The notes beneath the pieces are model-generated. The model ran no database searches and was not told the DNA's origin. It saw nothing but the letters and a program-made list of their open reading frames with translations. The translations under genes were made by a program, and so were the position numbers. This document shows, in pieces, positions 1-6,249 of a stretch of 6,292 bases of DNA (positions are counted from its first letter, which is position 1; every line of letters starts with the position of its first letter). The stretch comes from Bacillota bacterium (GTDB lineage: Bacteria; Bacillota; Clostridia; Christensenellales; Pumilibacteraceae), in contig WQZE01000066.1 in NCBI GenBank assembly GCA_009780875.1, positions 1 to 6,292 on the forward strand. Reading direction: 5' to 3'.

Positions 1-203
1 GCTATATCAAAATTGATATCCTTTTCAAATCTCTTCATCTCCTCAATTTGCTCTGAGGTGATAGCAAGCCCAAGTTCTTTTTGGCTCTCCGCCAAGGCCA
101 CCCACAATCGCCTCCACAATCCCACTTTGTAGGTATCGGAAAACAACTCCGCCATTTCGCTTGTGCTATACCGTGATATCAAAGGATTTTGATAGGTGTC
201 CAT
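1..203 (-). CDS. purB: Adenylosuccinate lyase, N-terminal part (cut by window start)
   Basis: My own translation of the minus strand from the ATG at 203 gives 67 codons that run off the window start without a stop. Adenylosuccinate lyase is a cytosolic homotetramer of the fumarase/aspartase superfamily. It releases fumarate at two steps of purine synthesis: SAICAR to AICAR, and adenylosuccinate to AMP. The visible part is the start of domain 1. It has the family opening PLISRYST-EM, whose Arg-Tyr pair lies in the substrate pocket of known PurB enzymes, then WRRLWVALAE and KELGL at about residues 30-47. This WRRLW form resembles clostridial PurB more than the B. subtilis type. GGGAG lies 4 bases before the ATG, and the preceding M19 gene stops only 23 bases upstream, so the two are probably co-transcribed. 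Residues of the later signature loop and the catalytic His and Ser lie outside the window, so intactness cannot be judged. Confidence 0.9.
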   Translation of the reverse strand, partial: MDTYQNPLISRYSTSEMAELFSDTYKVGLWRRLWVALAESQKELGLAITSEQIEEMKRFEKDINFDI

Positions 204-207
204 ACAA

Positions 208-212
208 CTCCC
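208..212 (-). promoter_or_regulatory. Ribosome binding site of purB
   Basis: The minus strand reads GGGAG, followed by TTGT and the purB ATG. The spacing of 4 bases is a little short but usable. The site lies in the 23-base gap after the stop codon of the M19 peptidase gene. It supports the ATG at 203 as the purB start. Confidence 0.6.
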
Positions 213-226
213 ATTTGTGCAAAAAG

Positions 227-1129
227 TTATGGCAAATAACTTGCAAAGTTTTGATAAAATATGCCCTCAATGACTCCCTGCTTGTACCCACGCTTGTTGA
301 GTGCGTCTGACAACGAGTCAAATTTGTCATATGTATCCACCCGCTTTGGAATCCGCACCGACCCAAAAAAATCCGTACCAATGCACAACGACTCACTCCC
401 AAAATGCTCACAATAATAATCAATGTGCTCCACAATTTTGTCAAGTGCGTGGCTGCCCACAACACCGCCCTCTTGCAATGGAGTATCCATCTCACAGCCC
501 AAAAAATCTGTCACAAAGGTCAAGCCTACCCGAGCCCCAAGACCTAGCAACAAGTTGATTTGCTCATCCGACAAATTGCGTGGGTGCTTGTTGACAGACT
601 GCATACAAGTGTGCGTACAAATCAGTTTTGCATACTCCTTGCCCGCAGCATAGTCCACTATCTCAAAAAAACTTTGTTGGTTGCAATGTGCCAAATCAAG
701 TACCTTGGTGACCCCCAAAGCGTCGGTAGCACACAAGCAGTCAATCAACGCTTTGCCCTCTTGTGTCAGCCCTCCACGACTGAGACATCCGCTCGCATAT
801 TTGTTGCAATAGTTCCAACAAAGTCCATAGATGGCAAAGGGTAGTTTTGCAATCTCTTGGGGAGACACACCATCCTCAAACAACACATTCTCCATTGACA
901 AAATATTGGAGGATGCCACACCATCAAAACGCTTGATGGCTTGTTGCATTTTTGCCAAACTGATTTTTGTGTTTTGAAAAAAAGCAAGAACCAGTTTGTG
1001 TCCGTCTTGGTTGGCTTTTTGTATGTGGGCACGCTTGGCTTGCGTGCTGAGGTGGTCGCTTGTCACTACATCAGTGTGCAAATCAAACACCTTGTGGGCG
1101 CCCTTTTTGATAGAATTCAATGTTTTCAT
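227..1129 (-). CDS. Membrane dipeptidase family (peptidase M19) zinc hydrolase, cytosolic
   Basis: This 300-residue protein belongs to the renal dipeptidase family (M19), binuclear zinc enzymes that cleave dipeptides, in some members with D-residues or dehydro-residues. All metal ligands expected from the family are present in order: H18 and D20 in DLHTD, bridging E80 in SMEN, H148 in LDLAH, H173 in ICTHT, and D253 in IGTDFFG. The substrate-site HPRN is at 182-185. It has no signal peptide or membrane segment, unlike the lipid-anchored animal enzyme, so it should act in the cytosol. Its length is near the low end of bacterial members. The ATG at 1129 has an in-frame TAG two codons upstream and no clear Shine-Dalgarno site. 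A GTG at 1090 (codon 14), with AAGGG 10 bases before it, would start the protein at VFDLHTD and is a serious alternative. The gene sits between the zinc-ribbon/TPR gene and purB on one strand with short gaps. The substrate cannot be read from sequence. Confidence 0.92.
   Translation of the reverse strand: MKTLNSIKKGAHKVFDLHTDVVTSDHLSTQAKRAHIQKANQDGHKLVLAFFQNTKISLAKMQQAIKRFDGVASSNILSMENVLFEDGVSPQEIAKLPFAIYGLCWNYCNKYASGCLSRGGLTQEGKALIDCLCATDALGVTKVLDLAHCNQQSFFEIVDYAAGKEYAKLICTHTCMQSVNKHPRNLSDEQINLLLGLGARVGLTFVTDFLGCEMDTPLQEGGVVGSHALDKIVEHIDYYCEHFGSESLCIGTDFFGSVRIPKRVDTYDKFDSLSDALNKRGYKQGVIEGIFYQNFASYLP
1101..1105 (-). promoter_or_regulatory. Possible ribosome binding site for an internal GTG start of the M19 gene
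   Basis: AAGGG on the minus strand lies 10 bases before the in-frame GTG at 1090-1088. The annotated ATG at 1129 is preceded by an AT-rich stretch with no purine-rich box. The family often begins just before the DxHxD motif, which fits the GTG start. The call rests only on these two observations. Confidence 0.35.
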
Positions 1130-1165
1130 ACACTATAAATATGCACGAGCGCACACAAATGATAT

Positions 1166-2812
1166 CTAGGCCACCGTATGTTTTTTTGCAGTCTCCTTGG
1201 GCTCTGGCTTGACCACCCCAAAACTTGCACTGGTCATCGCCCAATTTTGCTTTTGTTGCATTTGTTTGTAGTAAATATTGGAGTCCTTGATGAGTTCAAA
1301 CGCCTCTTTGATATCATTGAAACGACTGTTTTTTGTGCTCTCCACAAAGTCACCCATTTGCTCATTGAGCATCGCAAACTCATCCACCACCATTTTGGAA
1401 AACTCTATCAGTTTTTGACGGTGATTGTTTTTGATGGATTTGTCCACCTCCTCAATCAAAAAACCAAGAATCCCGCACCTTGCCACTTGGTACAAAAACC
1501 CAAAATAATACCGTGCGTCATCACTCCGTTGGTACTTTGGTTTGAGGACCTTCTCACGATATTTTTTGGACACCTTGTCATAGTATCTTTTGACACACCC
1601 ATAAACATACCCAAAAAATGCATCCACTTTGCTTGCGGTGTATGCTTTGTCTTTGTCAAGCATCTCACCCAAAAAGTCATTGAGCATAATCGTGAGTTGT
1701 GTCGCTGTGTCATACCCTTTGCAAATGATATCAATTTTTTTATTTTTGCCAATACGAACTCGTGGCATCAAACTGTCCAAACAATTGTCCACACTCTCAA
1801 AAACAACCAAAGTCCTAGACTCATCATTTTTGTTGGACAAAAAGTCTTTGTAACACACCCTATGAGCAAACCTGGTAGCAAAGGTGCTGTCCGCAATGAG
1901 CGTGTTGAGGAGTTCGCCTTGCAAAGACAAAAACCTTTTTTGATTGGGTTCGTTGAGATAATAATATCTCCTACGATTTGGCAAAACATAATTATCAATG
2001 AAAAACAACACAGGACCGTAGTCCGTTTTTTGTGAGCAACAAAATCCAGCACTCAAATTGCCCGCATAATAACTAAAAATACTACACAATGACTTCGCCT
2101 GCCTGTACTGCACATCGGTGGGCACATCCAAAATGTGTGCCTCTATGCGGGCAGAATCCAAACGAGGCACCACGGAAAACTGACAAGCCGAAATCCCAAT
2201 ATCCGCAATCCCCAAACAACTGGTCACAATGGAGGGATTGGTGGCCATCATATCCTCTTTGTCAATGGATACAATCTCTTTGAGCGATTGTGCCAAACGC
2301 AAAGATACGGTACGCAACCCAGACCAGTTCTCCTCTTGGATGAGTTGATTGGACACCCTAGAATAATACTTGGAAAGCATAATATAAGACTGTTTGAGAA
2401 TCAAAGACAAAAAGTTGATGCGGTCACCCACAGACACCCTTGACTTGACCACTTTGTCCACGCTGTCCACAATGGCTTTGGCAACCATCGCCCCCGTATC
2501 GGCATCATTGTACTGCTCTTCCTCATAGATTTTGCACATATGCGATTGGTACACCGCAGGGTAGTGATTGGGGTTGATGGACAAGGCTTTTTCAAAATAC
2601 CGCAAAGCCTCTCTAAAATCCGTATTGACAAAATACTCTTGCCCCGCCTCATACGCCTCATTGGACAAATCAACATCCACCAAAAAACTGGCGTTGCCCA
2701 AAATTTGGTCGCCAAAAGGGTTGCCGCACGAAGGGCAAAAATACCCCCATTCGTTTTGCTCCACAAAAATGCTTTTTTTGCATCTTGTACAAATTGCCAA
2801 ATAATCTTTCAT
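1166..2812 (-). CDS. Zinc-ribbon and TPR-containing protein of unknown function
   Basis: I do not recognise this 548-residue protein. It opens with a treble-clef or zinc-ribbon signature, C8-x2-C11 and C26-x2-C29, the second pair in YFCPSCGNPFG. A single clear tetratricopeptide-type unit follows at about 52-86 (AYEAG-EYF, F-EAL-YFEKALSINPNH). The remaining 450 or so residues look helical and charged, with further weak repeat-like helices to about 210, a Tyr/Arg-rich patch near 279-286, and a Lys-rich tail (EPKETAKKH). I see no signal peptide, membrane segment or catalytic motif, so it is probably a cytosolic scaffold or adaptor. It is the first gene after a strong promoter (2836-2864). The M19 gene begins 36 bases after its stop, which suggests an operon with M19 and purB. 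Only a GGA close to the ATG serves as a weak Shine-Dalgarno site; the better AGGGAG is about 15 bases before the ATG and would lie at or above the predicted transcript start. A role beside hsdR in defence cannot be excluded but nothing shows it. Confidence 0.85.
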   Translation of the reverse strand: MKDYLAICTRCKKSIFVEQNEWGYFCPSCGNPFGDQILGNASFLVDVDLSNEAYEAGQEYFVNTDFREALRYFEKALSINPNHYPAVYQSHMCKIYEEEQYNDADTGAMVAKAIVDSVDKVVKSRVSVGDRINFLSLILKQSYIMLSKYYSRVSNQLIQEENWSGLRTVSLRLAQSLKEIVSIDKEDMMATNPSIVTSCLGIADIGISACQFSVVPRLDSARIEAHILDVPTDVQYRQAKSLCSIFSYYAGNLSAGFCCSQKTDYGPVLFFIDNYVLPNRRRYYYLNEPNQKRFLSLQGELLNTLIADSTFATRFAHRVCYKDFLSNKNDESRTLVVFESVDNCLDSLMPRVRIGKNKKIDIICKGYDTATQLTIMLNDFLGEMLDKDKAYTASKVDAFFGYVYGCVKRYYDKVSKKYREKVLKPKYQRSDDARYYFGFLYQVARCGILGFLIEEVDKSIKNNHRQKLIEFSKMVVDEFAMLNEQMGDFVESTKNSRFNDIKEAFELIKDSNIYYKQMQQKQNWAMTSASFGVVKPEPKETAKKHTVA

Positions 2813-2835
2813 ATGTCCAAAAAAATACTCCCTAT

Positions 2836-2864
2836 ATTATACACTATTTGACAAAATATGTAAA
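2836..2864 (-). promoter_or_regulatory. Sigma-70/SigA-type promoter of the zinc-ribbon/TPR-M19-purB unit
   Basis: On the minus strand the -35 box TTTACA (2864-2859) and the perfect -10 box TATAAT (2841-2836) are separated by exactly 17 bases. A start at about 2828-2830 would give a leader of only 15-20 bases before the ATG at 2812. The -35 box abuts an AT-rich inverted repeat (2864-2894). Its place right after hsdR implies that the three downstream genes do not depend on hsdR transcription. Confidence 0.8.
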
Positions 2865-2894
2865 CTATTTTTTTGCTAGTCTCAAAAAAATAGT
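2864..2894. repeat. AT-rich perfect inverted repeat next to the -35 box
   Basis: The plus strand shows ACTATTTTTTT at 2864-2874 and its exact complement AAAAAAATAGT at 2884-2894. One further G-C pair (2875/2883) makes a 12-bp stem with a 7-base loop. In transcripts it would be a weak, almost all A-U hairpin. On either strand the T run comes before the loop and the A run after it, the reverse of a classical bidirectional terminator. It could be an operator, an upstream activating element for the adjacent promoter, or a 3' structure for the hsdR transcript. Confidence 0.6.
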
Positions 2895-2940
2895 CAAATT
2901 TTCTTGTTCACATTTGCACGCCCACACTCCCCAAAAATCC

Positions 2941-2953
2941 ATCTTGTCAAGAT
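2941..2953. repeat. 13-base palindrome downstream of hsdR
   Basis: ATCTTGTCAAGAT is an uninterrupted palindrome around a single central base, beginning 11 bases after the hsdR stop codon. On the hsdR transcript it could form a 5-bp stem with a 3-base loop, followed two bases later by AUUUUU. That is too weak for a confident terminator. A short protein-binding site is equally possible. I find no strong intrinsic terminator for hsdR in 2813-2963. Confidence 0.3.
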
Positions 2954-2963
2954 CTCGCCCGGT

Positions 2964-5900
2964 CTACATAAAAAACTTGTCCAAAAACAGCCTGAGCCTA
3001 TCCGCCACCCTTGCTTTTTTGTTGGCACGCATTTGCGGGTCCTCAAACATACTCATAGGCGGCAACACGCCATCCACCTCGGTACCGCTCTCTTTGAGTT
3101 CGCCCTCCTGCAAGCAATACTTGACCAATTTTTTGGTCTCTGCCTCGTTCAGATTTTCTTGTGCAATGATTTGTTGCAAGTGCTTTTCTGTCTCTATGCT
3201 GATATATTTTTGCCATTCCGCCACAATATCGGTTTTGGAGTTGACTCTACCAATAAACCCCAAAATGAGTTCTTTTTTGCTTCGCAACTCCGGCCTACTC
3301 TCAATCGTGCTCGTTATCTCTACCAATGCCACCTGTCTCTCTTGCTCATTCTTGGCTTTCTTGTATTTTTCTATCATCAGCAAAATATAATCAATATCCA
3401 CGGTGAGTTGCTTGATGAGTTCTATCTCAAACACCAAGTCATCCGCAATACTGACCGCATCGCCCGGTCTATACTTTTCTTTGAGTGAGAGATAAATAGA
3501 TTGATAATCTTGCTTTTCTCGTGCCGTCAAAATGCGTTTGTCCAAAAACTCATCAAACGGCAACAAAATGTTCTCCACACGCAAAAACGCACCAAATAAC
3601 TGAATAAACTCTCGCTCCTTGCTCTCCCCCACAATCTCAATACTCAAAGGGAAATCTCTTTGCAATGTCTCCACAATCTCTTTGTACCCAGTCTTGTCCT
3701 CATACCCCTCATAGTAATCCGCAAAAGGTCTGACGACCACCACATTTTTTGCATTCGTATTGCCAAACAACCGGCACGCCTCGTTGATTTGTTTCTCCAT
3801 TTTCCTAAAAGAAACAATGTTGCCATATCTTTTTTGACTGTTGAGAATTCGATTGGTCCGACTAAAAGCCTGTATCAAGCCGTGATACCGCAAATTTTTG
3901 TCCACCCACAAAGTATTGAGCGTAGTGGCATCAAACCCTGTCAAAAACATATTGACCACAATCAGCATATCAATCTCTTTGTTTTTGACCCGCATAGATA
4001 CATCTTTGTACCAACCGCCAAAACTCTCACTGTCCACACTCCAACTCGTTGCAAATTCTTGGTTGTAGTCCGCAATCACGCTCGCCAAAAAATCCCTGCT
4101 GGACACGTCCAAACGCTCTGTCTCAAACTCCTCCTCCAAAAAATCCGCATTTTCATTGGGATTGTAGCAAAAAATGGTGGAGACTTTGAGATTGCTCCCC
4201 CTCTCTGCAATTTGTTTTTTGATTTCGGTATAATACAATTTGGCACTAGCGATGCTGTCCACCGCAAAAATACTATTAAACCCTTGCACCGTTCTTTTTT
4301 GCTTGTTTTCTTTTTGGTCGTTGTTCTTGGACTTTGCCAATGCCACCGTATTGGCAAGCACGGTGTGCTCATACAATCCTCCCGTGTTGCGATAGGTCTT
4401 GACATCAAAGTAGTCCAAGATATATTCAGAGATGATTTTGATCCTTTGCGGGTGTTTGAGTGCACTGTCACTGTCCACAGCGTGCACCTTGACATCTTTG
4501 ACGCCATCCCTAAACTTGATGGTGTCCACCAAATCCACCCTAAAAGGCAATACATTCTTGTCCCTAATCGCATCCACAATGGTATAATCGTGCAACCGCT
4601 TGCCAAAAATATCTTGCGTAGTCTTGCAACTGACCACCTCTTGTTTTATGTTCATCAAGTGATTGCCTGGCTTGCTGTTCTCCACAAAAATGGGCGTCCC
4701 CGTGAATCCAAAAAGCCAGTAATTCCTAAAAGCCTTGGTGATTGCCTTGTGCATATCTCCAAACTGACTGCGGTGACACTCATCAAATATCAAAACACAA
4801 TTTTTGTTCAACACGCTATGCCGTGCATTTTTTGCCACAAAATGATTGAGTTTTTGGATAGTCGTCACAAGTATCTTGTTGTTTTCGTTTTCTAGATTGG
4901 CTTTGAGGACGCTGGTGCTCACATTGCCCGACACGCTCTCCACCCCACCAAATTTTTCAAACTCTTTGATGGTCTGATAGTCCAAATCCTTGCGGTCCAC
5001 CACAAAAACCACCTTGTCCACAAAGTCAAGTCCGGTAGCCAATTGTGCGGTCTTGAAACTGGTCAGGGTCTTTCCACTACCCGTAGTGTGCCATACATAA
5101 CCACCCGCATCCATGGTGCCAATCTTTTTTTGATTGTTTGCATAGTTGATTTTGTTGAGGATGGATTCACACGCCACAATTTGATACGGCCGCATAGCAA
5201 GCAACAAGCCATCCACTGTCAGCACACAATACCTTGTCAAAATATTGAGCAGCGTACCCTTGGCAAAAAAAGTGTCCGCAAAATGAACCAAATCCACAAT
5301 ATTACGGTTTTTTCCATCCGCCCAAAAACTGGTAAACTCAAAACTGTGACTCGTTTTTCTTTTTTGCGTGCCTACCCCGCCCGCATTCTCCTTGCTGGCT
5401 TGAAGTCGTGTCGTGTTGCTATAATACTTTGTATGTGTCCCATTGGATATCACAAAAATCTGTACCCAATCAAACAATCCACAACTGCCCCAAAAATTGT
5501 CTCTGCTGTACCGCACAATTTGACCAAACGCCTCTTTGAGTGCCACGCCTCGCCGTTTGAGTTCGCAGTGTACCATCGGCAACCCATTGACCAAAATGGT
5601 CACATCATAGATGCCCTTGTAGCGGGTGCTGTCCTCACTGTATTGATTGAAAACTTGACAAATGTTGTTAAAAACATCCTTCTTGTCCATCAATACGACA
5701 TTGCAATCCTCCCCGCTGTCTCGCTTGATGGTGTACACATTGACCTCTTGCAATGCCTTGGCTTTTTCTTTGACCCCATCCCTTGCATTGGCTATCACCT
5801 CACCAAAAAACTGCTTCCACTCCTTGTCACTAAAACCCCTCTCCCCCAAAGCCTTGCGATTGACTCGCTCCAAGCACTTGCGTACATTGTCAACCAGCAC

Positions 5901-6077
5901 CTCCTTTGTAGGATTTTCAATCCGCTCATACCCCAGTGCCAACAACTTTTTCAAAAACTCATTTTCAAGTTCTTTCTCACTCTGATATCCCGTATCACAA
6001 AGCGGCGGAAAACCATACTCCGCCAACACCGTAGCAAAGTTCCCCCCGGCAATCACACTCTTTTGCAACTCACTCAT
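2964..6077 (-). CDS. hsdR: Type I restriction enzyme R subunit (EcoR124-like HsdR)
   Basis: HsdR is the motor and nuclease subunit of a type I restriction complex. With HsdM and HsdS it binds unmethylated target sites, pumps DNA using ATP, and cuts far from the site. The 1037 residues nearly equal EcoR124I HsdR (about 1038 as I recall it) and match it end to end. The nuclease domain has D158, E172 and K174 in YDVTILVNGLP...ELK, and the QxxxY motif at Q186/Y190. Superfamily-2 helicase motifs follow: Walker A TTGSGKT (331-337), DECH (432-435), TGTP (459-462), FLTGFD (711-716) and QAFSRTNR (736-743). A helical C-terminal domain like EcoR124_C ends the protein. All catalytic residues are present and the frame is unbroken, so it should be active if partners exist. 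GAGGA 7 bases before the ATG supports the start. No hsdM or hsdS lies downstream; partners, if linked, are beyond 6292. Confidence 0.97.
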   Translation of the reverse strand: MSELQKSVIAGGNFATVLAEYGFPPLCDTGYQSEKELENEFLKKLLALGYERIENPTKEVLVDNVRKCLERVNRKALGERGFSDKEWKQFFGEVIANARDGVKEKAKALQEVNVYTIKRDSGEDCNVVLMDKKDVFNNICQVFNQYSEDSTRYKGIYDVTILVNGLPMVHCELKRRGVALKEAFGQIVRYSRDNFWGSCGLFDWVQIFVISNGTHTKYYSNTTRLQASKENAGGVGTQKRKTSHSFEFTSFWADGKNRNIVDLVHFADTFFAKGTLLNILTRYCVLTVDGLLLAMRPYQIVACESILNKINYANNQKKIGTMDAGGYVWHTTGSGKTLTSFKTAQLATGLDFVDKVVFVVDRKDLDYQTIKEFEKFGGVESVSGNVSTSVLKANLENENNKILVTTIQKLNHFVAKNARHSVLNKNCVLIFDECHRSQFGDMHKAITKAFRNYWLFGFTGTPIFVENSKPGNHLMNIKQEVVSCKTTQDIFGKRLHDYTIVDAIRDKNVLPFRVDLVDTIKFRDGVKDVKVHAVDSDSALKHPQRIKIISEYILDYFDVKTYRNTGGLYEHTVLANTVALAKSKNNDQKENKQKRTVQGFNSIFAVDSIASAKLYYTEIKKQIAERGSNLKVSTIFCYNPNENADFLEEEFETERLDVSSRDFLASVIADYNQEFATSWSVDSESFGGWYKDVSMRVKNKEIDMLIVVNMFLTGFDATTLNTLWVDKNLRYHGLIQAFSRTNRILNSQKRYGNIVSFRKMEKQINEACRLFGNTNAKNVVVVRPFADYYEGYEDKTGYKEIVETLQRDFPLSIEIVGESKEREFIQLFGAFLRVENILLPFDEFLDKRILTAREKQDYQSIYLSLKEKYRPGDAVSIADDLVFEIELIKQLTVDIDYILLMIEKYKKAKNEQERQVALVEITSTIESRPELRSKKELILGFIGRVNSKTDIVAEWQKYISIETEKHLQQIIAQENLNEAETKKLVKYCLQEGELKESGTEVDGVLPPMSMFEDPQMRANKKARVADRLRLFLDKFFM

Positions 6078-6084
6078 AAATCAA

Positions 6085-6089
6085 TCCTC
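6085..6089 (-). promoter_or_regulatory. Ribosome binding site of hsdR
   Basis: GAGGA on the minus strand ends 7 bases before the ATG at 6077, an ideal position. It fixes the hsdR start and is the best Shine-Dalgarno site in the window. Confidence 0.8.
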
Positions 6090-6130
6090 AAAAACAATCT
6101 CTTGTTGTGCCCTGTTATTTTATTTTGTTT

Positions 6131-6171
6131 GTGCGGTTGCCACACTGAACACACCTAGTTAGCAACCACAC
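6131..6171 (-). other. Stem-loop in the hsdR leader
   Basis: The minus strand reads GTGTGGTTGC (6171-6162), a 21-base loop, then GCAACCGCAC (6140-6131). The arms pair over 10 bp with one G-U wobble in a minus-strand RNA. The same arms read from the plus strand give a C-A mismatch, so the structure is better formed in the hsdR-sense transcript. It is followed by an A-rich stretch, not a U run, so it does not look like a terminator. It ends about 40 bases before the ribosome binding site. It could be a leader structure or an mRNA processing or stability element. Confidence 0.5.
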
Positions 6172-6249
6172 CCTTTTGCCCTACTCACTTATTGCTCAAA
6201 ATCTCACCCAATACTAATGTGGCGTTGGTGTGCAACCTTCCCCTTGCAC
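6162..6249 (-). repeat. Imperfect direct repeat in the hsdR leader
   Basis: Two minus-strand segments share the pattern GCAA-(AA)-GGG-n3-GGTTGC: one at 6249-6232 (GTGCAAGGGGAAGGTTGC) and one at 6181-6162 (GGGCAAAAGGGTGTGGTTGC). Both GGTTGC copies can pair with the single GCAACC at 6140-6135. A further GCAAAAGGG lies at 6275-6267. The match is short and imperfect and may be chance in a purine-rich strand. Confidence 0.35.

Noticed and set aside
166..495. 109-codon minus-strand frame overlapping M19 and purB
   Set aside because: Out-of-frame shadow of the M19 gene, whose zinc ligands and family motifs lie in the other frame.
1178..2035. 285-codon open frame on the plus strand
   Set aside because: Codon-aligned antisense of the zinc-ribbon/TPR gene, whose CxxC pairs and TPR unit show the minus strand to be coding.
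2864..2894. Intrinsic terminator of hsdR
   Set aside because: The stem is almost all A-T and no U run follows it; the T run is inside the 5' arm. Kept as an inverted repeat only.
2785..3488. Two overlapping plus-strand frames (2785-3390 and 2904-3488)
   Set aside because: Both lie mostly antisense to the hsdR C-terminal domain and cross the promoter and inverted repeat; neither has a recognisable domain.
3660..4895. 411-codon open frame on the plus strand
   Set aside because: It is exactly codon-aligned and antisense to the intact hsdR, contains no recognisable protein motif, and is explained by the scarcity of TTA, CTA and TCA codons in hsdR.
6117..6122. TAAAAT as a -10 box close to the hsdR start
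   Set aside because: No acceptable -35 box lies 16-18 bases upstream; the sequence there is the GC-richer arm of the leader stem.
5043..6158. 371-codon open frame on the plus strand
   Set aside because: Codon-aligned antisense of the hsdR N-terminal region extending into its leader; no motif, and no support apart from being open.
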